Of a DNA stretch of 64,000 nt, positions 48,887 to 58,375 are shown piece after piece. Position numbers and translations under genes: made by a program. Position 1 is the stretch's first letter. Every line of letters begins with the position of its first letter. The notes under the pieces were generated by a model that saw only the letters and a program-made list of their open reading frames with translations, did no database searches and was not told the origin of the DNA. Source of the DNA: Azospirillaceae bacterium (GTDB lineage Bacteria > Pseudomonadota > Alphaproteobacteria > Azospirillales > Azospirillaceae); the NCBI GenBank assembly GCA_035645145.1, contig DASQNC010000036.1, positions 1 through 64,000 of the forward strand, read 5' to 3'.

Positions 48887-50062
48887 TTATGCGCTTCGTG
48901 GCAGCACGGTCTCCACGATCTGGGCCCATACGCTGGCCCCGATCGGCAGGATTTCATCGTTGAAGTCGTAGGCCGGGTTGTGGACCGAGACCGCGTCCTT
49001 GCCCCGGCCCTGCCCGACCCAGAGGTAGCAGCCGGGTACGGCCTGCAGCATGTACGCGAAATCCTCGCCGCCCATGCAGGGCAGCAGGTTGCGCTGGACG
49101 TTCCCCTCGCCCACCACCTTGGCCGCCGCCTGGGCGGCGATGTCGGTTTCCGGGGCATGGTTGATCGTCGTCGGGTAGCCGTGGTGGTAGTGGAGTTCCC
49201 CCTCGGCGCCGAAGGCGGCACAGACCTGGGTGATGATCCGCCGCATGTTTGCTTCGACCATCCCCTGCACGTCCGGCCGCAGCGTCCGGACGGTCCCGGC
49301 CATGGTCGCGGTGCCCGGAATCACGTTGTAGGCGGAGCCCGCGTTGATCCGGGTGACGCTGACCACCGCGTTCAGCATCGGATCGACATTCCGGGACACG
49401 ATCGACTGCAGCGCCGTCACCACATGCGAGGCGACCACCACCGGATCGACCGAACGGTGCGGCATGGCGCCATGGCCGCCGTTGCCGCGGATGGTGACGT
49501 CGAAGCGGTCGGCGGCCGCCATCACCGGCCCGGTTATGGCGCCGACGACGCCGGCCGGCAGCTCGGGCCAATTGTGCATGCCGTAGACCTGCTCCATCTT
49601 GAAGCGGTCGAACAGGCCGTCATCGATCATCACCTTGGCGCCGCCCAGCCCTTCCTCGGCGGGCTGGAAGATGAAATAGACGGTGCCGTCGAAGTTGCGC
49701 GTCTCCGCCAGATATTTGGCCGCCCCCAGCAGCATGGTGGTGTGGCCGTCGTGCCCGCACGCATGCATGCGGCCCGGGTTTTTGGATGCGTGGGCGAAGC
49801 TGTTTTCCTCGGTCATCGGCAAGGCGTCCATGTCCGCCCGCAGGCCGACCGCACGTCCGCTGTCCGTCCGTCCCTTCAGGACGCCCACCACGCCGGTCTT
49901 CCCGAGGCCCCTGTGCACCTCGATGCCCCACTCCTGGAGCTTCGCGGCCACGATCTCCGACGTCCGGACCTCCTCGAAGCCCAGTTCCGGATGTTCGTGG
50001 AAATCCCGGCGCCACGCGGTCATTTCGGCGTGGAAGGCGGCGATGCGGTTGTTGATGGGCAT
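48887..50062 (-). CDS. M20-family amidohydrolase (aminoacylase/hippurate hydrolase type), copy 1
   Basis: A 391-aa metallo-amidohydrolase. Metal and catalytic motifs are LRADMDALPM, MHACGHDGHTTMLLGAA (C-G-H-D), FIFQPAEEGLGGAKVMID, YGMHNWPELPAG, and CMGGEDFAYML near the C-terminus. Insertion of the dimerisation lid follows GGHGAMPHRSVDP. It releases amino acids from N-acyl or similar conjugates in the cytoplasm. It is very similar throughout to the next gene upstream, a tandem paralogue 60 nt away. Co-transcribed with a peptide ABC transporter, so hydrolysis of the imported substrate is the likely role. Confidence 0.93.
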   Translation of the reverse strand: MPINNRIAAFHAEMTAWRRDFHEHPELGFEEVRTSEIVAAKLQEWGIEVHRGLGKTGVVGVLKGRTDSGRAVGLRADMDALPMTEENSFAHASKNPGRMHACGHDGHTTMLLGAAKYLAETRNFDGTVYFIFQPAEEGLGGAKVMIDDGLFDRFKMEQVYGMHNWPELPAGVVGAITGPVMAAADRFDVTIRGNGGHGAMPHRSVDPVVVASHVVTALQSIVSRNVDPMLNAVVSVTRINAGSAYNVIPGTATMAGTVRTLRPDVQGMVEANMRRIITQVCAAFGAEGELHYHHGYPTTINHAPETDIAAQAAAKVVGEGNVQRNLLPCMGGEDFAYMLQAVPGCYLWVGQGRGKDAVSVHNPAYDFNDEILPIGASVWAQIVETVLPRSA

Positions 50063-50122
50063 CCGGTGCGCTCCCGATCTTTTTAAAGCCGGCGCAAATC
50101 CGCGCGCGGCCGGGTTGTCGTA

Positions 50123-51304
50123 TCAGCGCGCATCCGCGCGCGGCAGGACCATCTCCACCAGCTTGGCCCAATAGCTGGCCCCGATTGGCAGAATGGCATC
50201 GTTGAAGTCGTACTTGGGGTGGTGGACCATGTACGGGCTCGGCCCGCCTTTCTGGCCCACCCAAATGTAGGACCCGGGCTTGGCTTCCAGCATGTAGGCG
50301 AAATCCTCCCCGCCCATCAGCGGCGGGGTATGGAGGATGTTTTCCCGCCCCACGACCTCGGCCGCCACCTTCTCGGCCAAAGCCGTTTCCGCTTCGGAAT
50401 TGACCAGGGCCGGATAGCCGCGGTGATATTCGAAATCAATGCGGCACCCGTGCGCTGCCGCAAGGCCGATGCAGGCTTCGCCCATCCGCCGCTCGATCAA
50501 GTCGCGGATTTCGGGTTTGTACGTGCGGACCGTGCCGCGCAGGATGGCGCGGGCCGGGATGACATTGTACGCCTCCCCCGCATGGAACTGGGTCACGCTG
50601 AGGACCGCGGATTCCACCGGGTCGGTGTTGCGGCTGACGATGGTCTGGAACGCCTGGTAGAGCTGCGTTCCCACGGCAATGGGATCGATGGACATCTGTG
50701 GCCGCGCCGCATGGCCACCCACCCCTTCCACAACCACGTCGAACGTGTCCGTCGCGGCCATGGACGGACCGGCCCGCACCCCGATCGTGCCTGCGGGCAG
50801 GCCGGGTGCGTTGTGCATGCCCCAGACCGTCTCCATGGGAAACCGCTCGAACAAGCCTTCGTCGATCATCACCTTGCCACCGCCACCCCCCTCTTCGGCC
50901 GGCTGGAAGATGAAGTAGACGGTTCCGTCGAAGTTGCGCGTTTCCGCGAGGTGGCGGGCCGCCCCCAGCAGCATCACGGTGTGCCCGTCATGCCCGCAGG
51001 CATGCATCTTGCCCGGGACCTTCGACTTGTGTGGAAGATCGTCGTTCTCCTCGGTCATCGGCAGCGCATCCATATCGGCGCGCAGGCCGATGGCTCCGCC
51101 ATTGTCCGACCGCCCCCTCAGCACACCAACCACACCGGTCGTGGCAATGCCCCGGTGCACCTCGATGCCCCACTCCTCGAGCTTGGATGCCACGAAGGCC
51201 GCCGTCCTGTGCTCCTCGAACGCGGTCTCGGGCATGGCATGAAGCTCGCGCCGCCAAGCCGTCATATCGTCGTGAAAGGCCGCAATGCGGTTGTTGATGG
51301 CCAT
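50123..51304 (-). CDS. M20-family amidohydrolase, copy 2
   Basis: A 393-aa paralogue of copy 1. It has LRADMDALPM, MHACGHDGHTVMLLGAA, FQPAEEGGGGGKVMIDEGLF, WGMHNAPGLPAG, VGGHAARPQMSIDP and LMGGEDFAYML, so all metal ligands are kept. Both copies share the unusual start (P/A)INNRIAAFH. Differences cluster in the lid and around the substrate pocket (APGLPAG versus WPELPAG), which suggests two related substrates. It follows the ribokinase-like gene by 70 nt in the same operon. Confidence 0.93.
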   Translation of the reverse strand: MAINNRIAAFHDDMTAWRRELHAMPETAFEEHRTAAFVASKLEEWGIEVHRGIATTGVVGVLRGRSDNGGAIGLRADMDALPMTEENDDLPHKSKVPGKMHACGHDGHTVMLLGAARHLAETRNFDGTVYFIFQPAEEGGGGGKVMIDEGLFERFPMETVWGMHNAPGLPAGTIGVRAGPSMAATDTFDVVVEGVGGHAARPQMSIDPIAVGTQLYQAFQTIVSRNTDPVESAVLSVTQFHAGEAYNVIPARAILRGTVRTYKPEIRDLIERRMGEACIGLAAAHGCRIDFEYHRGYPALVNSEAETALAEKVAAEVVGRENILHTPPLMGGEDFAYMLEAKPGSYIWVGQKGGPSPYMVHHPKYDFNDAILPIGASYWAKLVEMVLPRADAR

Positions 51305-51374
51305 GGCGAATCTTCCCGAAACATCGGCGCCGTGCACGAAGGGCGATCAATCAGAGGCGTACGGACATACGCTG

Positions 51375-52313
51375 TCAAGCAAGGCGGCGGGGCGGCGCCA
51401 CCTCGCCGAGATGTGCAGATATCCCCTGCAACCGAGGCATGCTGTCCTGTGCCCCGAGCGACAGGCAGGCCAGCCCGGCGCCCACGCTCGCCCGCCGCAG
51501 TGAGGTCGGCAGATCATCGCCCGCATCCAGCCCTGCGGCCAGGATACCGGTGAAGGTGTCGCCGGCCCCGGTCGTGTCCACGGGGTCCACATCCAATGCC
51601 CCAACCGCCCACAGCGCACCGCCGGGTTCCGCGGCCACGGCCCCTTCGCTGCCGAGCGTAATCACACAGACCGCGCCGGTCCTTTCCGTGATGCTCCGGG
51701 CGACCCCGGAGGGCGTGTCGCCCGCAAGGGCCACATCAAGACCAAGGTCATGGACGACGCGGTCCGCCTCCAACCGGTTGACCACCAGTACCGAGACGTC
51801 CCGCAGCCGCTCGGGCGGCACAGGGGCGGCAGGTGCCACGCTCAGGACAACACGTGCCCCGGTTCCGCGCGTGCGCTCAACGAGACGCCAGTTCTGGACG
51901 TGCGGCACTTCCATCTGCAGGACGAAGGTGCTGCCGACGCGGAAACGATCGGACGGGATCGCGTCGGCATCGGCCAGCCGATTGGCCCCGGCTGCCACGG
52001 CAATCATGTTCTCGCCGTGGCGGTCCACGCAGATGCTGGCGCAGCCGGTGGGGACCTGAACCGTGCGGACCAAACCCCGGTCGATCCCTTCGGTCTCCAG
52101 AACCTCCAACAGCATCGCGCCGAACGGGTCGGCGCCGACCGCACCCGCCATGGCAACCACGGCCCCGGCGCGGGCGGCGGCAACGGCCTGGTTCAAGCCC
52201 TTGCCGCCCGGCTTCAACAAGTAGTCGTCGGTCAGCACCGTCTCGCCCGGCACGGGCAAGGCCGGGACTCTGATCATCAGGTCGATGTTCAGCGAGCCGA
52301 AGACGACGAGCAC
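51375..52313 (-). CDS. rbsK: PfkB-family sugar kinase, ribokinase-like
   Basis: A 312-aa PfkB kinase. The N-terminal motif is VFGSLNIDLMIRVPALPVPG and LLKPGGKGLNQAVAAARAGA, the ribokinase signature. The second motif is DTTGAGDTFTGILAAGLDAG with the catalytic Asp (GAGD). VNRLEADRVV lies in the middle. It would phosphorylate ribose or a related sugar at O5. GTG start. It sits 4 nt after the ABC ATPase in a peptide-uptake operon; a nucleoside or glycosylated substrate is one way to explain its presence. Confidence 0.88.
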   Translation of the reverse strand: MLVVFGSLNIDLMIRVPALPVPGETVLTDDYLLKPGGKGLNQAVAAARAGAVVAMAGAVGADPFGAMLLEVLETEGIDRGLVRTVQVPTGCASICVDRHGENMIAVAAGANRLADADAIPSDRFRVGSTFVLQMEVPHVQNWRLVERTRGTGARVVLSVAPAAPVPPERLRDVSVLVVNRLEADRVVHDLGLDVALAGDTPSGVARSITERTGAVCVITLGSEGAVAAEPGGALWAVGALDVDPVDTTGAGDTFTGILAAGLDAGDDLPTSLRRASVGAGLACLSLGAQDSMPRLQGISAHLGEVAPPRRLA

Positions 52314-52317
52314 AGGC

Positions 52318-53373
52318 TCAAGCCGCCGTCGCGGCCGGCAGGCGCTCCGTCACCGGGACACGGCCTTCCTCGATCCCGTGGCAGGCCACCTGCACATCGC
52401 CATGAAGGATCGCCTTGGGGACCTCGCTGCGGCAGCGGGCGTTGGCGTGCGGGCAGCGTGGGTGGAAGGGGCAGCCGGGCGGCGGGTTGATGGGGTTCGG
52501 CACCTCGCCGGCCATCGGCACGCGCTGCCGGCCGGTCATCCCGATATCCGGGATCGTCTCAAGCAGCAGTTGCGTGTAGGGGTGCCGCGGCATGGCGAAC
52601 ACCGAGTGCGACGGTCCCCATTCCACCAGCCGGCCCAGGTACATGACCCCGACCTGGTCGGACACGTGGTAGACGACGGCCAGGTTGTGGCTGATGAACA
52701 GGTAGGTCAGCCCCAGATCCCGTTGCAGGTCCTTCATCAAGTTCAGGATCTGCGCCTGGACCGAAACGTCGAGTGCGGATGTCGGCTCGTCGCAGACCAG
52801 GAACTCGGGGTTGGAGGCGAGCGCCCGGGCGATGGAGATGCGCTGGCGTTGACCGCCCGAAAATTCATGCGGGTACTTCTCGCCGTCCCGGGCGGTAAGC
52901 CGCACTTGGTTCAACAGCTCGGCGACCCGCTCGTCCACCGCCTTCCCCGACAGGAGGCCGTGCGCGCGGATCGGTTCGGCGACGATGTCCCGCACGCGCC
53001 AGCGCGGGTTCAGGCTGGCGTACGGATCCTGGAAGATCATCTGCAAACGCCGGCGGAACGGCATCATTTCGCGCCGCGAACGGAACGAAGCAATGTCGGT
53101 GCCGTCGAACACCATGCGTCCGCGCGTCGGCTTGTAGAGCCCGACGACGCAGCGCGCGACCGTGGACTTGCCGCATCCGGACTCGCCGACGAGACTGAAA
53201 GTCTGGCCGCGCGGAATTTCGAACGAAACCCCGTCCACCGCCTTCAGGGTTTGGCGATGGCCGCCCTCCAACAGGCGGTTCAACAAGGGCTTCGAAACAT
53301 CGAAATGACGGGCGAGGTCCTGGACCTGGACCAACGGCTGCCGCGCCTGCGGCTCGGATGCCTGGGTCTGCAT
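52318..53373 (-). CDS. ABC transporter ATPase, DppF/OppF-type (system B)
   Basis: A 351-aa nucleotide-binding subunit. Walker [21 protein letters not shown]-loop [11 protein letters not shown], signature [17 protein letters not shown], Walker [14 protein letters not shown], and H-loop ISHNLAV. The OppD/F C-terminal domain has [14 protein letters not shown], whose cysteines may bind a 4Fe-4S cluster as known for this family. Partner of the DppD-type gene 10 nt upstream. Confidence 0.95.
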   Translation of the reverse strand: MQTQASEPQARQPLVQVQDLARHFDVSKPLLNRLLEGGHRQTLKAVDGVSFEIPRGQTFSLVGESGCGKSTVARCVVGLYKPTRGRMVFDGTDIASFRSRREMMPFRRRLQMIFQDPYASLNPRWRVRDIVAEPIRAHGLLSGKAVDERVAELLNQVRLTARDGEKYPHEFSGGQRQRISIARALASNPEFLVCDEPTSALDVSVQAQILNLMKDLQRDLGLTYLFISHNLAVVYHVSDQVGVMYLGRLVEWGPSHSVFAMPRHPYTQLLLETIPDIGMTGRQRVPMAGEVPNPINPPPGCPFHPRCPHANARCRSEVPKAILHGDVQVACHGIEEGRVPVTERLPAATAA

Positions 53374-53383
53374 CGCCTGATCC

Positions 53384-54397
53384 TTAGACGGAGGGAGCCG
53401 CGGGGGCAGCGACGGGCTGGGGCACGGCCGGCTGGGCGTCGTAAAGCCAGCAGGCCGCGTCCGACGTCCCGGTCGCGAGGAGATCGGGCCGCTCGACGCG
53501 GCACCGGTCGAAGGCCCGCGGGCAGCGTGGGTTGAATGCGCACCCCTTGGGGATGTCGGTCAATCGCGGCATCGAGCCCTCGATCTGGGTCAGGCGCTCG
53601 TGGCGGACGCCGATCGCGGGGATCGCCCCCATCAGCCCGATCGTATAGGGGTGCTTCGGGCTCTGGACCACCTCGCGCACCGGCCCGATCTCGGCCAGCC
53701 GGCCGGCGTACATGACGGCCACGCGGTCCGCGGTCTCGGCGATCACACCCATGTCGTGGGTGACCAGCATGATCGCGGTGCCGTGGTCGCGGCACAGGCG
53801 CTTCAGAAGGTTGATGATCTGCGCCTGGATCGAAACATCGAGCGCGGTCGTCGGCTCGTCGGCGATCACCAGCTTCGGGTTGGCCGCGAGCGCCAATGCG
53901 ATCACGACACGCTGGCGCATGCCACCCGAAAACTGATGCGGATAGCTGTCCACCCGGCGCTCGGCGGCGGGTATTCCGACCTCCTTCAACAGCTCGACCG
54001 CCCGTTCCCGCGCCTTCGTCGGGGTCAGGTCGGCATGGGTGGCGATGGTCTCCACCAATTGCCGGCCAACGGTGTAGAGCGGATTGAGGCTGGTCAGCGG
54101 GTCCTGGAAGATGGCGCCGATCTGCTTGCCACGGATCCGGCGCATCTGCTCGTAGGACAGGTTGTCGATCCTCCGCCCCTCCAGGCGGATCTGACCGCCC
54201 GAGATGCGGCCCGGAGGTTCCAGCAGTCCAATGATCGCGGCGCCCGTGAGCGATTTGCCTGCTCCGGACTCGCCGACGACACCCAGCACCTCGCCGGCAT
54301 CGATGTGGAACGACACGTCGTCCACCGCGGTCAGGATACCGCGGCGGGTCGGAAAGGTGACCTTCAGCCGGTCGACCTCGAGAAGGTGATGCGCCAT
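53384..54397 (-). CDS. ABC transporter ATPase, DppD/OppD-type (system B)
   Basis: A 337-aa nucleotide-binding subunit. Walker A GVVGESGAGKSLTGAAIIGL, Q-loop FQDPLTSLNPLYTV, signature QFSGGMRQRVVIALALA, Walker B LVIADEPTTALDVS, and H-loop VTHDMGVIAETADRVAV. The C-terminal OppD/F element is CAFNPRCPRAFDRC. It forms the ATPase dimer with the DppF-type subunit. It lies 4 nt after the DppC-type permease. Confidence 0.95.
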   Translation of the reverse strand: MAHHLLEVDRLKVTFPTRRGILTAVDDVSFHIDAGEVLGVVGESGAGKSLTGAAIIGLLEPPGRISGGQIRLEGRRIDNLSYEQMRRIRGKQIGAIFQDPLTSLNPLYTVGRQLVETIATHADLTPTKARERAVELLKEVGIPAAERRVDSYPHQFSGGMRQRVVIALALAANPKLVIADEPTTALDVSIQAQIINLLKRLCRDHGTAIMLVTHDMGVIAETADRVAVMYAGRLAEIGPVREVVQSPKHPYTIGLMGAIPAIGVRHERLTQIEGSMPRLTDIPKGCAFNPRCPRAFDRCRVERPDLLATGTSDAACWLYDAQPAVPQPVAAPAAPSV

Positions 54398-54401
54398 GGC
54401 G

Positions 54402-55367
54402 TCAACGCAGCTTCGGGTTCAGGGCATCGCGCAGCCAGTCACCCACGAGGTTGACGGACAGTGCGAGGATCACAAGGGCGGCTCCCGGGAAGATGGTCAT
54501 CCACCATTCGCCGGAGTACAGGTAATCGTTCCCCACGCGGATCAGCGTGCCGAGCGACGGCTGGGTCGGCGGCACCCCGACGCCGAGGAACGACAGCGTG
54601 GCCTCGGTCAGGATGGCGACGGCCAATCCCAGCGTACCGATCACGAGAACCGGGCCCGTCACGTTCGGCAGCACGTGGCGCAGCATGATCTTCACCGGAT
54701 GGATGCCGATCACGCGGGCGGCCTGCACGTACTCCTTGTTCCGTTCGACCAGCGTGGAGCCGCGCACCGTGCGCGCGAACTGCACCCAACTGGAAATCCC
54801 GATCGCGAAGATGACAACGTAGATCGCCATCTCCTCGTGCACCGCACGGGGCAGGAGCGAGCGCGCGAAACCGTCGATCATCAGCACGATCAGAATGGCC
54901 GGCAATGAAAGCTGCACGTCGGCCACGCGCATGATGATGCTGTCGACCCGACCGCCCAGGAAACCCGCGAGCAGGCCGAGGGTGACGCCGACCAGCATGG
55001 CAAACAGGATCGAGCCGAAGCCCACGACCAGCGACACCCGCATGCCGAACAGGATGGCCGACACGATGTCGCGTCCCTGCCCGTCGGTGCCGAGCAGGAA
55101 ACGCGGATCGCCCTCGGGATGCCAGGACGGGGGAAGGAAGGCGTTGGCCAGGTCCAGGGTGGAGACGTCGTAGGTGTTGTGCGGCGCCAACCAGGGCGCA
55201 CCGAGCGCACCGACGAAGCACGCCACCATCAGCAGCGTCGCCGTGATCACCACGGGCGACTGCCGGAAACTGTAGGCCACGTCGCCGTCCAGGAAGCGCC
55301 GAATGTCGTCGAACATCCGCGCGGCAAGGGACGGGGGACGGGGCACCGGTTGGGAGGACATGGACAT
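54402..55367 (-). CDS. ABC transporter permease, DppC/OppC-type (system B)
   Basis: A 321-aa permease with six helices. It has SPVVITATLLMVACFVGALG, the loop FLLGTDGQGRDIVSAILFGM, RVSLVVGFGSILFAMLVGVT, the EAA motif KEYVQAARVIGIHPVKIMLR, HVLPN and LSFLGVGVPPTQPSLGTLI. Its start overlaps the preceding stop by one base (TGATG). It is clearly different from the system A permease, so the two systems are not a recent duplication. Confidence 0.93.
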   Translation of the reverse strand: MSMSSQPVPRPPSLAARMFDDIRRFLDGDVAYSFRQSPVVITATLLMVACFVGALGAPWLAPHNTYDVSTLDLANAFLPPSWHPEGDPRFLLGTDGQGRDIVSAILFGMRVSLVVGFGSILFAMLVGVTLGLLAGFLGGRVDSIIMRVADVQLSLPAILIVLMIDGFARSLLPRAVHEEMAIYVVIFAIGISSWVQFARTVRGSTLVERNKEYVQAARVIGIHPVKIMLRHVLPNVTGPVLVIGTLGLAVAILTEATLSFLGVGVPPTQPSLGTLIRVGNDYLYSGEWWMTIFPGAALVILALSVNLVGDWLRDALNPKLR

Positions 55368-56350
55368 CAGTGGCCTCCACCGCTGCGCTCGACGCGCAGG
55401 CGCGGGTCAACGACGTAGTAAAGCAGGTCCACGATCAGATTGATCATTACGAACAGGAAGGCGATCAGAACGAGGTAAGCGGCCATCACCGGGATATCCA
55501 CGGACTGGATCGCCTGGAGGAAGGTGAACCCCATGCCCGGCCATTGGAAGACCGTCTCGGTCACGATCGAGAACGCGATCAAGGTGCCGATCTGCAGCCC
55601 CACGATGGTGATCACGGGCACCAGCGTGTTCTTGAGCGCATGGCCGAAATGGACCGCCCGGTTCGTCAGCCCGCGGGCGCGGGCGAACTTGATGTAGTCG
55701 GTGCGCAGCACCTCCATCATCTCCGACCGGATCAGGCGCATGATCAGGGTCAGCTGGAACAGCGCCAGCGTCGTGGCCGGAAGGATGAGCGCCCGGAGGC
55801 CGTCGCGGGTCAGGAAGCCGGTGGACCACCAGCCGAGATCCACGGTCGGACCGCGCCCGAACGCCGGCAGCCAGCGCAAGGTGACGGAAAACAGCAGGAT
55901 CAGCAGAATGCCGATCAGGAAGGTCGGCAACGACACGCCAACCAGCGAGAAGGTCAAGAACAGCTTGGACAAAGGGCTGTTGCGGTGCAGGCCGGTGTAG
56001 ACACCAAGCGGCACCCCGACGGCAAGCGACAGAACGGCCGCGACCAGCACCAGCTCAAGTGTGGCGGGAAGGCGCTGGGCAATGATGCTTTCGACCGGCA
56101 TTCCCAGGCGGTAGGAGTTGCCGAAGTCGCCTTGAATCGCACGCCCGATGAACCGGACGAACTGGACAGGCGCGGGATCGGTCAGGCCGAGCTGCCTGCG
56201 AATGTGCTCCCGCTGCTCCAACGTGGCGTCGGGACCGACCATGCTGTCCACGGGATCGCCAACGTAATTGAACAACGCGAAGGCGATCATGCCAACGGAC
56301 AGCATCACGATGATCGCGCCGAACAACCGGCGTACGAGATAGGCAAGCAT
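55367..56350 (-). CDS. ABC transporter permease, DppB/OppB-type (system B)
   Basis: A 327-aa permease with six helices. It begins MLAYLVRRLFGAIIVMLSVG and has ALFNYVGDPVDSMVGPDATL, the EAA motif TDYIKFARARGLTNRAVHFG HALKN, and ETVFQWPGMGFTFLQAI. Unlike system A, it has a long loop between helices 3 and 4 (RGPTVDLGWWSTGFLTRDGL). The start was chosen at the family-typical MxxYLxRR; a longer in-frame opening runs back into the leader hairpin. Confidence 0.92.
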   Translation of the reverse strand: MLAYLVRRLFGAIIVMLSVGMIAFALFNYVGDPVDSMVGPDATLEQREHIRRQLGLTDPAPVQFVRFIGRAIQGDFGNSYRLGMPVESIIAQRLPATLELVLVAAVLSLAVGVPLGVYTGLHRNSPLSKLFLTFSLVGVSLPTFLIGILLILLFSVTLRWLPAFGRGPTVDLGWWSTGFLTRDGLRALILPATTLALFQLTLIMRLIRSEMMEVLRTDYIKFARARGLTNRAVHFGHALKNTLVPVITIVGLQIGTLIAFSIVTETVFQWPGMGFTFLQAIQSVDIPVMAAYLVLIAFLFVMINLIVDLLYYVVDPRLRVERSGGGH

Positions 56351-56389
56351 GCGGGCCAGCGTTGGTGTGAGAGGTGGCTCCCGGGAACA

Positions 56390-56419
56390 GACGACCCCGG
56401 GGCGGACCCCGGGGTCGTC
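56390..56419 (-). promoter_or_regulatory. Stem-loop between binding protein and permeases (system B)
   Basis: GACGACCCCGGGG-x4-CCCCGGGGTCGTC, a perfect 13-bp stem with a 4-nt loop. No U-run follows, so mRNA stabilisation of the upstream gene or partial attenuation is likely. It occupies the same place as the hairpin of system A. Confidence 0.7.
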
Positions 56420-56443
56420 CAAGAACCTCGAAAGGAAGTAGGA

Positions 56444-58045
56444 TTATTTCATTTTGACGAAGCGCAGGTCCACATCCTCGTGGCGGCGCATCTGGAAGTC
56501 GGCGACGGTGTCACGCACACCGAACACCTGCGGCTCCAGGTGCAGCGGAATATAGGCGACATCGTCGACAATGACCTTCATCGCATCGCGGGCGAGCTGG
56601 TTGCGCTTGGTCTGGTCGGTTTCAACCAAAACTTGCTTGGTCAGGTCGTTCAACTTGGGATTGTTGTAACGACCCCAGTTGTTGGCACCGACCAGACCAA
56701 CCTTCTCGTCGAAGGCCAAAATCTCGACCAGCGGGTTGGACAGGTCCATGTTCGCTGGCGTCCAGCCCAGCATGTACATGCTGGACTTGTATCCACCAGC
56801 CGGGCCTGCCGTGTTGAAGTGCTGGTTCATCGGCATGGCGTTCAGCTTGGCCTGGATGCCGATGCGCGCGAACATCGGGATGATCGCCGAGCAAATCGCC
56901 TCGTCGTTGACGTAGCGGTTGTTCGGGCAGTTCAGGGTCAGCGGGAAGCCGTTGGGATAGCCGGCCTCAGCCAGCAGCTTTTTCGACGCCTCGGCGTCGA
57001 AGGGGAAGCGCTGGTTCATGTCCTCCTGGAACCCGCCAACGCCCGGCGCGATCATCAACCCGTTCGGCGTCGAGGAATTGCGCATCACGGCGCGCCGGAT
57101 CTGGTTGATGTCGATCGCCTGGTACAACGCCTTGCGGACCCGGACATCCTTCAGCGGGTTCTTGCCCGTGCCCGGCATGTCCAACAGCTCGTCGCGGAAG
57201 TGGTCGAAGCCCAGGAAGATCACGCGGGCGGTGCCACCGGCCTGGACGCGCACGCCCTGCGTCTGCTCCAGCCGCTGCACGTCCTGCTGCGGGACGTGGT
57301 ACATCAGGTCGAGGTCACCCGACAGCAAAGCCGACACGCGGGTCGCCGCGTTGGCAATAGGCGTGAACGTCGCCTTGGTGATGTTGGTGCTGTTCGCACC
57401 CTTGCCCCACCAGGCCGCATTGGCTTCCAGGACCGTGCGGGTGTCGGGGGCGCGTTCGACCAACCGGAAGGGGCCGGTGCCGTTGGCGTTGAGATTGACG
57501 AAGGTGTTGACCTGGGCGCCGCGGACGACCTTTTCACCACCGTTCTTGGTTGTCCAGCCCTCATCCATGATGATGAACAAGGTCAGGTTCTGCAGCAGGA
57601 CCGGATCCGGGCCCGTGGTTTCGATCTCGATCGTGTGGTCGTCGATCTTGCGGATGTCCTTCACGGTCCGGACCGTGTACGCCATCTCGGATTCGGGCTG
57701 GCTGGTCCGCTTCCACGAGAAGATCACGTCGTCCGCGGTGAAATCTTCGCCGCCGTGGAACTTGACGCCTTTGCGCAGATTGAAGCGCCAGACGGTCGGG
57801 GAGGTCTGCTGCCAGTCCGTCGCCAGCGCCGGGTGAAGACTGAGATCCGGGTGGCGGTGGACCAGGGGTTCGTAGATTTGGACCTTCATGGCGTTGGTGC
57901 CGCCATGGTTGTTGATGTGCGGGTCCAGACCGAGGATGTCCTGGCCGGTGGCGTAACGGAATTCCTTGGCGTCGGCCGTCGCCGCGAGCGCCATGCCCAT
58001 GGCGAAAGTGGCCGCCAAGGCCACGGCGCCGATCTTGGTCTTCAT
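56444..58045 (-). CDS. Peptide/solute ABC transporter substrate-binding protein (system B)
   Basis: A 533-aa SBP_bac_5 protein. Signal peptide about 1-24 (ADA-K). Motifs are FRYATGQDILGLDPH, WRFNLRKGVKFHGGEDFTAD, NGTGPFRLVERAPDTRTVLE, LKDVRVRKALYQAIDINQIR, ASKKLLAEAGYPNGFPLTL and DDVAYIPLHLEPQVFGVRD. It is the first gene of the nine-gene minus-strand operon reaching to 47799. The start chosen gives a standard signal peptide. The specificity is unknown; the operon's amidohydrolases point to N-acyl amino acids or small peptides. Confidence 0.93.
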   Translation of the reverse strand: MKTKIGAVALAATFAMGMALAATADAKEFRYATGQDILGLDPHINNHGGTNAMKVQIYEPLVHRHPDLSLHPALATDWQQTSPTVWRFNLRKGVKFHGGEDFTADDVIFSWKRTSQPESEMAYTVRTVKDIRKIDDHTIEIETTGPDPVLLQNLTLFIIMDEGWTTKNGGEKVVRGAQVNTFVNLNANGTGPFRLVERAPDTRTVLEANAAWWGKGANSTNITKATFTPIANAATRVSALLSGDLDLMYHVPQQDVQRLEQTQGVRVQAGGTARVIFLGFDHFRDELLDMPGTGKNPLKDVRVRKALYQAIDINQIRRAVMRNSSTPNGLMIAPGVGGFQEDMNQRFPFDAEASKKLLAEAGYPNGFPLTLNCPNNRYVNDEAICSAIIPMFARIGIQAKLNAMPMNQHFNTAGPAGGYKSSMYMLGWTPANMDLSNPLVEILAFDEKVGLVGANNWGRYNNPKLNDLTKQVLVETDQTKRNQLARDAMKVIVDDVAYIPLHLEPQVFGVRDTVADFQMRRHEDVDLRFVKMK

Positions 58046-58375
58046 CGAAGCAGTCTCCCCGTTGCAAACCTCGCGCCACATTTGTCAGCAGCGCCGATCT
58101 GGCTTTCAGCTTCCAGATTCCCCGGATTCCTACCATTGGCTTGCGCGATGTCACAAGTCGGTAGTCCCGGCGGCCCCACTCCGGAGGCCAGGGGTGGTAC
58201 GGGGTAACGTGCAGGACCGGTCAGGACGGGGGGCAGGCTGCGGTTGCAAAGGCAGCCCCCCGGATCGCGTCACATCGCCACGCGCGGGTGGCATGCGGCA
58301 GACACGGGGCGTAGATTACGCCCGATGGCAGATGGGCGGGCACCCGTGCGTGGGTGGACGGACAAGCAGGCGGCG
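58046..58375. other. Divergent promoter region between system B and hemA
   Basis: No credible gene. The perfect short stem GGGCGTA-GAT-TACGCCC lies about 60 nt before the hemA ATG. No Fnr (TTGAT-N4-ATCAA) box and no clear -35/-10 pair were found. An in-frame ATG at 58325 could extend HemA by 17 residues. Confidence 0.5.

Noticed and set aside
55370-58207. Very long plus-strand open frame opposite the system B binding protein and permeases
   Set aside because: Antisense shadow in high-GC DNA: His/Gln/Asp-rich with no family features, while the minus-strand frames show clear ABC transporter motifs.
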